From Bradyrhizobium diazoefficiens (GTDB lineage: Bacteria > Pseudomonadota > Alphaproteobacteria > Rhizobiales > Xanthobacteraceae), in the NCBI RefSeq assembly GCF_018129965.1, contig NZ_JAFCKW010000007.1, positions 1 through 64,000 of the forward strand: a stretch of 64,000 bases of DNA. Direction: 5' to 3'. This document shows, one piece after another, positions 45,326 through 53,146 of this stretch. The notes beneath the pieces are model-generated. The model was not told the origin of the DNA. It was given only the letters and a program-made list of their open reading frames with translations, and did no database searches. Position 1 is the stretch's first letter; each line of letters begins with the position of its first letter. The translations under genes and the position numbers were made by a program.

Positions 45326-46210
45326 CTACTGCCGCCGCGGCGCGGGCGTCGCCGCAGGCTTCGGAGGCTCGGGCGGTGGCGGCGGAGCTGCGGCCGGGGC
45401 GCTGTTGCTGGCGCCGAAAAGCACGCGGGTCGGGTTGCGGTCGAAATTGTTCACGGCGCGGCTGATGTCGCCGAGGGTGCGGCGGCCGTCGGCCATCAGC
45501 GCTCCGGAGCGCTTGTCGAAATCGTCGGCGAGTTCGCGGATCGACTTCACCGCTTGGAACAGCTCGCCGCCATCCTTGCCACCGGCCAGCGTGTTGAGGC
45601 CGAGCATGAGGTTGTCGGCCTTGAGCATCACGCCGTCGACCTTGACCATCACGCCGTCGATCTTTTCGGAGTTGCGGGCGAGCGAGTTGGTGAAGGTTTC
45701 GAGGTTCTTGAGCGAGTTCTTCACCGATTCCTGGTTGTCGGCGACGATCCTGTTGATGTTCTGGAGCGTGCCGCGGATCGCCTCGGTGACGTCCTGGAGC
45801 TTGTTCGGATCCGCCGTCAGCGTCGGGATGCCGTCCTCGTCGAGCGGCGGCGGGGGCGCCGCCTCCTCACCGCCCTTGAGCGAGATGGCGGCAACGCCCG
45901 TGAGGCCCTGGAATTCGAGCCCGACCAAGGTGTCCTTGCGCAGCGGCGTGTTGTTCTCGATCATGGCGAGTGCGACAACCCGCCGCGGGTTGTCCAGCTT
46001 CACCGAGACCACTTCGCCCACTCGGATACCGTTGAAATTGACGCTGCCGCCGTTGCGAAGTCCCGCTGCCGGCCCCTCGAACACCACGCGGAAGGGGCTG
46101 CGCTGCTTGGTGGTATGCAGCGACTGGAACCACAGCACGAAGCCGATCGCGGCGGCGATGACCGCCAGCGTGAACGACCCGATCAAGACGTAATTTGCGC
46201 GCGTTTCCAT
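45326..46210 (-). CDS. mlaD: MlaD-type MCE substrate-binding protein
   Basis: This 294-residue protein has an N-terminal membrane anchor (VLIGSFTLAVIAAAIGFVLW) and an MCE domain (FRVVFEGPAAGLRNGGSVNF, then GIRVGEVVSVKLD). A helical C-terminal region and a Pro/Ala-rich tail follow. MCE proteins form a periplasmic ring that passes phospholipid between the inner and outer membranes, attached to an MlaE/MlaF ABC transporter. It is the third gene of mlaE-mlaF-mlaD, 16 bases after mlaF. No mlaC or auxiliary lipoprotein (mlaA) gene is adjacent. Confidence 0.93.
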   Translation of the reverse strand: METRANYVLIGSFTLAVIAAAIGFVLWFQSLHTTKQRSPFRVVFEGPAAGLRNGGSVNFNGIRVGEVVSVKLDNPRRVVALAMIENNTPLRKDTLVGLEFQGLTGVAAISLKGGEEAAPPPPLDEDGIPTLTADPNKLQDVTEAIRGTLQNINRIVADNQESVKNSLKNLETFTNSLARNSEKIDGVMVKVDGVMLKADNLMLGLNTLAGGKDGGELFQAVKSIRELADDFDKRSGALMADGRRTLGDISRAVNNFDRNPTRVLFGASNSAPAAAPPPPPEPPKPAATPAPRRQ

Positions 46211-46226
46211 CAGCTACTCCGGCACC

Positions 46227-46991
46227 TCAGCCCATCACCGCGCGAGCGCGCTTGCCATGGAAATATTGCCTCAGCCAGGGATGCTGCGAGGCCTGCATGT
46301 CGGCGATCGACCCCGCCGCAATGATCTTACCGTTGCCTAAAACGGCGATGCGGTCACATGCTGTGTAAAGGCTGTCGAGGTCGTGCGTTACCATGAAAAC
46401 GGTCAGCCCCAAAGTGCGCTGGAGCGTCCTGACCAGCTCGTCGAAATCGCCGGCGCCGATCGGATCGAGGCCCGAGGTTGGCTCGTCGAGGAACACGAGG
46501 TCCGGATCGAGCGACAGCGCGCGGGCAAGTGCGACGCGCTTGATCATGCCGCCGGACAGTTCCGAGGGAAACCGCTCGGCCACTTCGGGCTTGAGGCCGA
46601 CCATGGTCAGCTTGGCCATGGTGATCTCGTCCATCAGCCGCTGCGAGACGCGCAGATATTCGCGCATCGGAAACTGGATGTTCTGCCGCACCGTCAGCGA
46701 CGAGAACAGCGCGCCCTGCTGGAACAGCACGCCCCAGCGCCGCTCCACGCTGCGGCGCTGCGATGTATTGGAGGCATCGAGGTCGACGCCGAACACCTCG
46801 ATGCTGCCGGCGATCTTGGGCACGAGGCCGATGATGGTGCGCGTCAGCACCGACTTGCCGGCACCGGACGGACCGACGAAGCCCAGGATCTCGCCGCGCT
46901 TGACGTCGAGATTGAGGCCGTCGAGCACGCGCGTCGTGCCGAACTGCACGGTGATGTCGCGGACGCGGATGATGGGGCTTTCGGGAGTCAT
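46227..46991 (-). CDS. mlaF: MlaF-type ABC transporter ATPase
   Basis: This 254-residue ATPase has Walker A GPSGAGKS (about 39-46), the Q-loop region GVLFQQGALF, signature LSGGMIKRVALARAL, Walker B DLVFLDEPTSGLDP and the H-loop MVTHD. It powers lipid transport through the MlaE permease. The ATG at 46991 lies 2 bases after the mlaE stop; the longer frame upstream is antisense-like and rejected. The signature LSGGM with a following Ile-Lys-Arg is typical of Mkl/MlaF proteins. Confidence 0.95.
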   Translation of the reverse strand: MTPESPIIRVRDITVQFGTTRVLDGLNLDVKRGEILGFVGPSGAGKSVLTRTIIGLVPKIAGSIEVFGVDLDASNTSQRRSVERRWGVLFQQGALFSSLTVRQNIQFPMREYLRVSQRLMDEITMAKLTMVGLKPEVAERFPSELSGGMIKRVALARALSLDPDLVFLDEPTSGLDPIGAGDFDELVRTLQRTLGLTVFMVTHDLDSLYTACDRIAVLGNGKIIAAGSIADMQASQHPWLRQYFHGKRARAVMG

Positions 46992-46993
46992 CG

Positions 46994-48172
46994 CTACATC
47001 CCGATCGAGGCGAAGAAGATGGCGAACACGCCGTCCATGACGATGACGAAGAAGATGCCCTTCACCACGGATGCCGTCGTGTGCTGTCCGAGCGATTCCG
47101 CGCTGCCCTGCACGGCGAGGCCCTCGACGCAGGCGACGATGCCGATCACGGCGGCCATCACCGGCGCCTTGACGATGCCGACGATGAAATGGTCGATCGA
47201 GATGGCGTCGCGCAGACGCAGCAGGAAGGCCTCGGGATCGACGCCGCCATAGAGCCACGCCACGAGCCCGCCGCCGTAAAGCGCGGCCATGGCACCGAGG
47301 AAGGCGAGGATCGGCAGCGCCAGCACCAGGGCCAGCATGCGCGGCAGCACCAGGACCTCGATCGGGTCGAAGCCCATGGTGCGCAGCGCGTCGATCTCCT
47401 CGCGCATCTTCATCGAACCGAGTTCGGCGGTGTAGGCACTGCCCGACCGGCCCGCGACCATGATCGCGACCAGCAGCACGCCGATCTCGCGCAGCACCAG
47501 CACGCCCAGCATGTCGACCACGAAGATGTCGGCGCCGAAGCGGCGGAAATGGAAGATGCCCTGTTGCGCGATGATGCAGCCGATCAGGAAGGTGATCAGC
47601 ACCACGATCGGCACGGCGCGCCAGCAGACCTGCTCGAGGTGGTGCACGGTCGAGGTCAGGCGGAACGAGCGCGGGTGGATCAGGATGCGGAAGCCTGCCG
47701 CGAGCACCGCACCGAGCATGTCGATCAGGCCGGCGACCGTGCCGGCCACGCCGGCCACGGCCCGGCCGATCTGCTCCAGCATGCCGGTGATGGTGATGGT
47801 GCTGCTCTCGATCACGGGCGTTGCCCGGACCCGGCGCACCTCGTCGACGAGGCTCGCATAGTTGGCGGAGAGCCCCGCGATCTGCGTCTCGACCGCGCCC
47901 TGGGTCAGGCTCCGGCGCAGCCGCTCGATCAGCCAGGCGCCGAAAGTGTCGAGCTTGCCGACCCTCGAGACGTCGATGAAGATGTTTTGCGAACCACCCG
48001 CGAGCTTCTCCGCGTCGGCCACCATACGCTCCAGCACCGGCGCGAAGCTCGCGGTCCAGGTTCCGGTGGCGCAGAGGGCCAGCGCGTTGCCTTTCGCAAT
48101 CCGTTCCAGTTTCGGATCGCCGCTCAAGATGTCCGCTCCCGTCCGGGGGCGGAGAAAATCAGATGGTTGCAC
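46994..48172 (-). CDS. mlaE: MlaE permease with fused N-terminal STAS (MlaB-like) domain
   Basis: This 392-residue protein combines an N-terminal STAS domain (about 25-110, LALCATGTWTASFAPVLERM, then IFIDVSRVGKLDTFGAWLIERLRR) with an MlaE permease of five to six helices (LIDMLGAVLAAGF, VPIVVLITFLIGCIIAQQG, LVAIMVAGRSGSAYTAELGS). In E. coli the STAS partner MlaB is a separate protein; here it is fused. It forms the inner-membrane part of the lipid transporter with MlaF and MlaD. It is the first gene of the operon; no promoter was recognised in the 89 bp between it and the divergent epimerase gene. Confidence 0.93.
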   Translation of the reverse strand: MQPSDFLRPRTGADILSGDPKLERIAKGNALALCATGTWTASFAPVLERMVADAEKLAGGSQNIFIDVSRVGKLDTFGAWLIERLRRSLTQGAVETQIAGLSANYASLVDEVRRVRATPVIESSTITITGMLEQIGRAVAGVAGTVAGLIDMLGAVLAAGFRILIHPRSFRLTSTVHHLEQVCWRAVPIVVLITFLIGCIIAQQGIFHFRRFGADIFVVDMLGVLVLREIGVLLVAIMVAGRSGSAYTAELGSMKMREEIDALRTMGFDPIEVLVLPRMLALVLALPILAFLGAMAALYGGGLVAWLYGGVDPEAFLLRLRDAISIDHFIVGIVKAPVMAAVIGIVACVEGLAVQGSAESLGQHTTASVVKGIFFVIVMDGVFAIFFASIGM

Positions 48173-48261
48173 ACACGCCCTTACCCGGAGAAGCTATCCC
48201 CAAATGGTTAATGTTAGTTGCAAGAGGTAACTAGCAGGTTCAGATTTCGCCAGAGTTCAAA

Positions 48262-49257
48262 ATGACTTCCAGCAAAGTTCCGCTACTTCGGGCGCGAATC
48301 GAGCGCTTTCCCATCGCGGGCAGTTTCACCATCAGCCGCGGCGCCAAGACAGAAGCCGTTACGGTTGTGGCCGAAGTGAGCCGGAGCGGCCTGACCGGGC
48401 GCGGCGAATGCGTGCCCTATTCTCGCTATGGCGAGACCCCGGAGGCAACCCTGGCGGCCATAGGGGCCATGCAGGCGGCCGTGGCGGACGGGATGACGCG
48501 GCAGGCGCTGCAGGCCGCCATACCCCCGGGGGCCGCCCGCAACGCCTTGGATTGCGCCCTGATCGACCTCGAGGCCAAGGCGGCCCGCCTGCGGGCCTGG
48601 AACCTCTTGGAGCGCCCGGTCCCGGGCGAGCGCACCACCGCCTATACGATCTCGCTGGGCACGCCCGATTCCATGGCGGCCGCGACCGCCAGGGCGGCGC
48701 ACCGGCCGTTGCTCAAGATCAAGCTCGGCGGCAACGGCGATCCGGAGCGGATCGCGGCGGTCCGCAAGGCCGCCCCCGAATCCGAACTGATCGTGGACGC
48801 CAACGAGTCCTGGACCGAGGAAAATCTGGAATACAATCTCGCCGCCTGCGACGCCGTCGGCGTCACCCTGGTGGAGCAGCCGCTGCCGGCAGGCAAGGAC
48901 GACGCGCTGGCGCGGGTCAAGCGGCCGCTCGCGGTCTGCGCCGACGAGAGCGTGCACGACCGCTCTTCGCTGGCGCCCCTGCGCGAACGCTACGACGCCG
49001 TGAACATCAAGCTCGACAAGACCGGCGGCCTCACCGAGGCCCTCGCCATGGCCGATGCCGCGCAGGCGCTCGGCTTCGAGATCATGATCGGCTGCATGGT
49101 CGCGACATCCTTGTCGATGGCCCCCGCCATGCTGGTGACGCCGCAGGCGCGCTTCGTCGATCTCGACGGCCCGCTGCTGCTGGCGCGCGACCGCGACCAC
49201 GCCCTGCGCTACGACGACAGCCTGGTCTATCCACCGGATGCTTCACTCTGGGGCTGA
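48262..49257 (+). CDS. Dipeptide-epimerase-like enolase superfamily enzyme
   Basis: This 331-residue enolase-fold protein has the muconate-lactonising/dipeptide epimerase pattern: KxK bases K152/K154 (LLKIKLGG), metal ligands D179 (IVDANESW), E205 (LVEQPLP) and D228 (CADESV), and the distal lysines K250/K253 (NIKLDKTGG). It would epimerise L-Ala-D/L-Glu from murein, or act as an N-acetyl-D-glutamate racemase (DgcA), both close relatives. Its 3' end overlaps the convergent MFS gene by 31 bases. A role in peptidoglycan recycling is therefore plausible but not fixed. Confidence 0.85.
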   Translation: MTSSKVPLLRARIERFPIAGSFTISRGAKTEAVTVVAEVSRSGLTGRGECVPYSRYGETPEATLAAIGAMQAAVADGMTRQALQAAIPPGAARNALDCALIDLEAKAARLRAWNLLERPVPGERTTAYTISLGTPDSMAAATARAAHRPLLKIKLGGNGDPERIAAVRKAAPESELIVDANESWTEENLEYNLAACDAVGVTLVEQPLPAGKDDALARVKRPLAVCADESVHDRSSLAPLRERYDAVNIKLDKTGGLTEALAMADAAQALGFEIMIGCMVATSLSMAPAMLVTPQARFVDLDGPLLLARDRDHALRYDDSLVYPPDASLWG

Positions 49258-50423
49258 GCGTTCAGCCGGTGCCGCGCCGACCAGATCAGCAGCGCGCCGG
49301 CCGCCGCCATCGCGGCCATGACGTAATACAGGCCGTCGCCGATACGGGCATAGATCGCACCTGACGCGATCGACGTCGCAGCCCCCAGCAGCCCGGTGGA
49401 GGCGGCATAGTAGCCCTGCCCCCGCGCCATCTGATGCGAGGGCACGCGCTTCGCCAGCAGGCTCATGGTGCCGAGGATGGTCATGCCGAAGGTCAGACCG
49501 TGACCGAGCTGGGCGATTGCGAGCAGCGGCAGCGGCGGCTCCTGCGCGGTCGCGACCCAGCGCAGCACCGCGCTCGCACCGCCGATCGCCATCAGCGTGG
49601 ACGGATGCAGCGAGAAGCGCGGCGAGAGCGCGAACACGACGATCTCGGCGATCACACCCAGCGTCCACAGGCCGGCGATCGTCAGACCGCCGAGACCGTG
49701 AAGCTGCCAGCTGATGGCCGAAAAAGTGTAGAAGGCGATGTGACTGCTCTGGATCAGCGCGGCCGAAACGATCACGGCCCAGAAGCCGACATCGCGCAGC
49801 AGCGCCTTGCCCGCAGGCGTGCCGGCGGCCCTTCGCCTGACATCGTCGAGCGGCTGCAGCAGCAGGCTGGCGAGGACCGCAACCACCGCCCATGCGACGA
49901 TCACCCAGATCAGGTTGCGCGCGGCGATGCTGTCGACGAGATAGCCGCAGGCAAGCGAGCCGGTGGCGAAGGCCGCCGACCCCCACAGCCTCAGGGGCCC
50001 GTAGTCGAGCCCGTAGCGGGCGACGCCGCGCAGCGCGTAGGCGTCGGTGAGCGGCATGGTCGAGGTCCACATCATGCAGGTCAGCGCATAGATCAGGAAC
50101 AATGCCAGCGGCTGCTGCTGCAGGCCGGCCGCCGCGAGGCCAATCGCGGTCACCAGCACCGACAGCATCATGGCGGAGCGAATGGCGTGCCGCTTCTCGG
50201 CCAGCCCCGTGATCTGCGGCAGGATGGTGAAGCGCGTGATCGACGGCAGCGCGTTGATGAGGCCGATCCAGCCGGCATCGATTCCGATTGCCTTCAGCCA
50301 CAGCGGGAAGAACGGCATATGCGTGCCCGAGACCGCAAAGATGGCCGCGTAGAACAAAGCGAGGCTCACGGCGAATCGCCGCTTCACCGATGCTGGCATG
50401 GGGATTTGTGATTCGGTCGGCAT
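49227..50423 (-). CDS. MFS transporter, HcaT/MFS_1-like family
   Basis: This 398-residue protein has 12 predicted helices and begins with the family pattern (ALFYAAIFAVSGTHMPFFPL, then WLKAIGIDAGWIGLINALPS). It resembles 3-phenylpropionate permease-like and sugar MFS proteins; the substrate is unknown. ATG 50423 is used; a TTG codon before it would add one residue. It is convergent with, and overlaps by 31 bases, the enolase gene, so it might import that enzyme's substrate, though the convergent arrangement argues against an operon. Confidence 0.86.
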   Translation of the reverse strand: MPTESQIPMPASVKRRFAVSLALFYAAIFAVSGTHMPFFPLWLKAIGIDAGWIGLINALPSITRFTILPQITGLAEKRHAIRSAMMLSVLVTAIGLAAAGLQQQPLALFLIYALTCMMWTSTMPLTDAYALRGVARYGLDYGPLRLWGSAAFATGSLACGYLVDSIAARNLIWVIVAWAVVAVLASLLLQPLDDVRRRAAGTPAGKALLRDVGFWAVIVSAALIQSSHIAFYTFSAISWQLHGLGGLTIAGLWTLGVIAEIVVFALSPRFSLHPSTLMAIGGASAVLRWVATAQEPPLPLLAIAQLGHGLTFGMTILGTMSLLAKRVPSHQMARGQGYYAASTGLLGAATSIASGAIYARIGDGLYYVMAAMAAAGALLIWSARHRLNAQPQSEASGG

Positions 50424-50498
50424 CAAACCAATTGCGATTCGGTCGATATCGTGGTGATCGTTACAGTAACGCGCGGTGATTTGCGCGACGAGATTGAC

Positions 50499-51854
50499 AT
50501 GGCCAACGAAGCATTCGCCCTATCGCCTATGTCTGCCCGCGCGGCCGAGCCGAACGAGCAGGATTACGACGCGATTCGCGAAGCCTTCATGGAGACCGCG
50601 CGGGGCCGCTGGTTCCTTGGCGAATACGCCAAGCGCAACCGCAATGCGGACACCCGCATGGTCCTCGATGCGGTCGCGAAAATCGAAGAAACCCTTGCGG
50701 CACAGCGACAACCCGTCGTCGAGGACCGCCTGCCCGAGGCGCTGGTCGAGATCCGCCGCGCGGTCCACGAGGCGGAGGCGCTCGCGCTCGCGGCGTTCGA
50801 TCCGGTAGCGCTCGAGGCAAGCCTCGCCGCGATCCCGCGCGGCGTGCGCATCATCAAGGAGATCTCCTGGCGTTGGCGCGAGATCGGCGCCGACGGGCGA
50901 ATCTGCGACCTCATCGATTCGCAGCTCGCCTCGATCGAGACGGCCTGCGCGCGCGTGTCCACGATCGACCCCCGCGTCGAACTCAAGGCCGCTTTCGATC
51001 TGCTCAGGGATCGGGTCGAACGGCTCGATGCCGACGGCGACACGGCGCCGCAAGCGGCCGCAGCGCGTCCCGCACCGGTGCAGGAGGCGCCTGTCGCTGC
51101 TTCTGATGCCACACCCGCCGCGATGGCCAGTGAAGCACCCGTGGTTTTTACGGAGGCGCCGCAAGAGACTCCGGAGGTTGCTGAGCCCGAGGCCATGGAC
51201 GCCGCGGTCGAGCCGGAGGTCGCTGCCGCAAGCAACATCGCGCTTGAAGTCTCTGCGGTTGAAGACGTCGCTCTTGAAGAGCCGGTCCAGGAGCCCGCTG
51301 CCTTCGCACAAGTCACCGACGCGTTCGAAGCCGAGGACGAAGCCGTGCTCGAAGCGATCGCGCTGGAGATGGCCGCTCCCGATCCGGAATTCGACGAGAT
51401 CATCGAGCCAGACGAGATCGGGATCATCGGGCAAGCCGAGATCGGCATCATCGGGCAAGCCGAGATCGGGATCACCGACCCGGTCGAGATGGCCGCAGCC
51501 ATTCCGGAGCCGGTGGTGGCGGAGGTCGCTGCGCCGATCGCAGCGGAGCTTGCAGAACCGGTCGCGCCGCAGCCGGTCGAAGATGCGCCGATCGCGATGG
51601 ATTCGCTGGCGCGTCTCACCGACGCCATTGCCGAAGCTGCGGCTGAAGTCATCGAGCAGCCGGCCATGGCCGCAACGGCAACATTTGGCGCAGCACCGAG
51701 CGCGACGCTGCCGATGCCCTCGCCCTTGTCCAATGCCTCGCTCGGCGCCAGCATCCTCGCCAGCGGCATCTTGCAGAAGCCCCGCGCGGCCAACGACCCG
51801 CTCGCGCCGATCCGCCGCATGACCCAGGCCGAGAAGATCGCGTTTTTCTCGTAA
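50499..51854 (+). CDS. Acidic low-complexity cytoplasmic protein, unknown function
   Basis: The protein has 451 residues from the ATG at 50499. Residues 15-180 are helical and look conserved (YDAIREAFMETARGRWFLGE, then YAKRNRNADTRMVLDAVAKI). Residues 185-400 are Ala/Pro/Glu-rich and acidic, probably disordered. They include a tandem 8-residue repeat IGIIGQAE encoded at 51414-51461. The C-terminus ends in the conserved-looking RRMTQAEKIAFFS. The architecture (helical N-terminus, acidic linker, short C-terminal motif) recalls scaffold or chemotaxis-accessory proteins, but I cannot assign a family. It has no signal peptide. Confidence 0.72.
   Translation: MANEAFALSPMSARAAEPNEQDYDAIREAFMETARGRWFLGEYAKRNRNADTRMVLDAVAKIEETLAAQRQPVVEDRLPEALVEIRRAVHEAEALALAAFDPVALEASLAAIPRGVRIIKEISWRWREIGADGRICDLIDSQLASIETACARVSTIDPRVELKAAFDLLRDRVERLDADGDTAPQAAAARPAPVQEAPVAASDATPAAMASEAPVVFTEAPQETPEVAEPEAMDAAVEPEVAAASNIALEVSAVEDVALEEPVQEPAAFAQVTDAFEAEDEAVLEAIALEMAAPDPEFDEIIEPDEIGIIGQAEIGIIGQAEIGITDPVEMAAAIPEPVVAEVAAPIAAELAEPVAPQPVEDAPIAMDSLARLTDAIAEAAAEVIEQPAMAATATFGAAPSATLPMPSPLSNASLGASILASGILQKPRAANDPLAPIRRMTQAEKIAFFS
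51414..51461 (+). repeat. Two-copy 24-bp tandem repeat inside the acidic protein gene
   Basis: Two 24-base units differ at one position (GAGATCGGGATC.. against GAGATCGGCATC..), followed by a partial third unit to 51476. The near identity points to recent slippage and possible length variation among strains. Confidence 0.85.
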
Positions 51855-51876
51855 GGCGCGCGGCGCACTCACTCAC

Positions 51877-51994
51877 GTGTCCCGGAGAAGCGAAGCGCAG
51901 ATCCGGGACCCAGCAGCCGCAGCCGACTTTGCAGCATGGGCCCCGGCTCAGCAGCGCACCGTTGAAGAAGCGCTGCGCTGCGTCCGGGGCACGA
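51877..51994 (-). repeat. Long dispersed repeat, family C copy 3 (reversed)
   Basis: It reads GTGTCCCGGAGAAGCGAAGC ... GCTGCGTCCGGGGCACGA, the reverse of copies 1 and 2 at 15945 and 16743. It lies in the 193-bp gap between the acidic protein gene and the next small exported protein gene. Confidence 0.78.
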
Positions 51995-52047
51995 GTCAGA
52001 GATACGACGCAGGCTCTGTCCGCATCAACGGAAGCGCGATCAGCCGA

Positions 52048-52410
52048 TCACCCGCAATTCCACACCGCGCCGATCGGCGTTCGCGTCCAGCACGGGCCAA
52101 AACTGCCGCCGTTGTAGCGGCCACCGCCGCCGAAGCCGGGCCGGCCGAAATAGCGCCACTCGCCATCCCAGCCGTAATATTGCGGAACCGGATCGATGTA
52201 CCAGTGGCGGCGGTCGCTGGGCGACATCCGCCGCATCGCCTCTTTCTGCTTGTAGAGCGGAATGCTGTTGCTCAGCGGCTGACGATAGCCCGGCAGGAAG
52301 CCGTAGCCGTGAAAGGCCTGCTTGGGGCGCTTTTGAACGGGCTCGGCCGGCGCGACAGCGGGCAGCAGAGACAGGATGACAGCAACAATTAGACACATGA
52401 AGCGAGACAT
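52048..52410 (-). CDS. Small exported Gly/aromatic-rich protein
   Basis: This 120-residue protein has a signal peptide (FMCLIVAVILSLLPAVAPA, cleavage near AEPVQ). The mature part is basic, then rich in Gly, Tyr and Trp (RRHWYIDPVPQYYGWDGEWR, FGRPGFGGGGRYNGG), with two cysteines near the end (GPCWTRTPIG and WNCG) that could pair. I know no function; similar short proteins occur in related genomes. It stands alone between repeats. Confidence 0.68.
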   Translation of the reverse strand: MSRFMCLIVAVILSLLPAVAPAEPVQKRPKQAFHGYGFLPGYRQPLSNSIPLYKQKEAMRRMSPSDRRHWYIDPVPQYYGWDGEWRYFGRPGFGGGGRYNGGSFGPCWTRTPIGAVWNCG

Positions 52411-52515
52411 GGAGAGACCATAGCCAGTCGATTACAGCGAGGCCACTCAAATTCGAGTGCGGTGCTGATCGTAGAAGCTTGCTGCGTTTGCCAGGGGACA
52501 CCATCGCAGCTCCCA

Positions 52516-52959
52516 CTAACCGATCACGCCCTTCCGGAGCAGGAAGCAGCCATAGCCCCTGCTGTCACCGACCTGCACGACTCCAAAACCTGCAGCCGCG
52601 GCCTGATAGAAATCCGGTCGCGAGAGCTTGCCTGGCGTGACCGGGCGGCCGGCGGCGCGTTCGATCTCCGCAAGCACCGCGCGCTGCACGTCGGGTACGC
52701 GGTCGGGATCGTCGACGGGCATCATCACACGCACCGGATCGGGATCGAAATCGTCGAGCGGGTAGACCGACATGATGGCGCGGATGGCGGTCTCCATGCG
52801 CAGGCCCGGCAGCTGGATCAGCCGCCGCGACGTGGTGCTCTGCGCGATGCGCGTTGCAGGGTGATTGGCATCGACGAAAACGAGATCGTCGCCGTGGCCC
52901 ATGGAGGCCAGCAGCCAGAGCAGGTCGGGCGTGAGAATGGGATCGATCGATTTGAGCAT
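52516..52959 (-). CDS. RbsD/FucU-family sugar mutarotase
   Basis: From the ATG at 52959 the product has 147 residues; a longer frame to 53016 lacks support. The N-terminus MLKSIDPILTPDLLWLLASM and the active-site motif GHGDDLVFVDANHPA (catalytic His22) are the FucU/RbsD signature. The terminal GYGCFLLRKGV also matches. These enzymes interconvert alpha and beta anomers of L-fucose or similar sugars in the cytoplasm. No fucose catabolic genes are nearby, so the substrate is unclear. Confidence 0.9.
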   Translation of the reverse strand: MLKSIDPILTPDLLWLLASMGHGDDLVFVDANHPATRIAQSTTSRRLIQLPGLRMETAIRAIMSVYPLDDFDPDPVRVMMPVDDPDRVPDVQRAVLAEIERAAGRPVTPGKLSRPDFYQAAAAGFGVVQVGDSRGYGCFLLRKGVIG

Positions 52960-53146
52960 GTGACGGCATGTCCCCCGAAGGCATGTTGTTGGCCGGCACC
53001 GCCGGCGGTTCATCATAGCAGGTTCCAGGCGTGATTCAGATCACGCAGCGTTCCATGGTGATGGCGATCACGGACCACAGGCTCGAACGCGGCCAGGCTT
53101 GCCCGCAACCAATCTCGCATCGAGATCAGTGCCAGAGGAGCACGCC

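Noticed and set aside
50433..50447. ATTCGGTCGATATCG, similar to the kdgD operator
   Set aside because: It lies near the start of an unrelated MFS gene, lacks the second arm and is probably a chance match.
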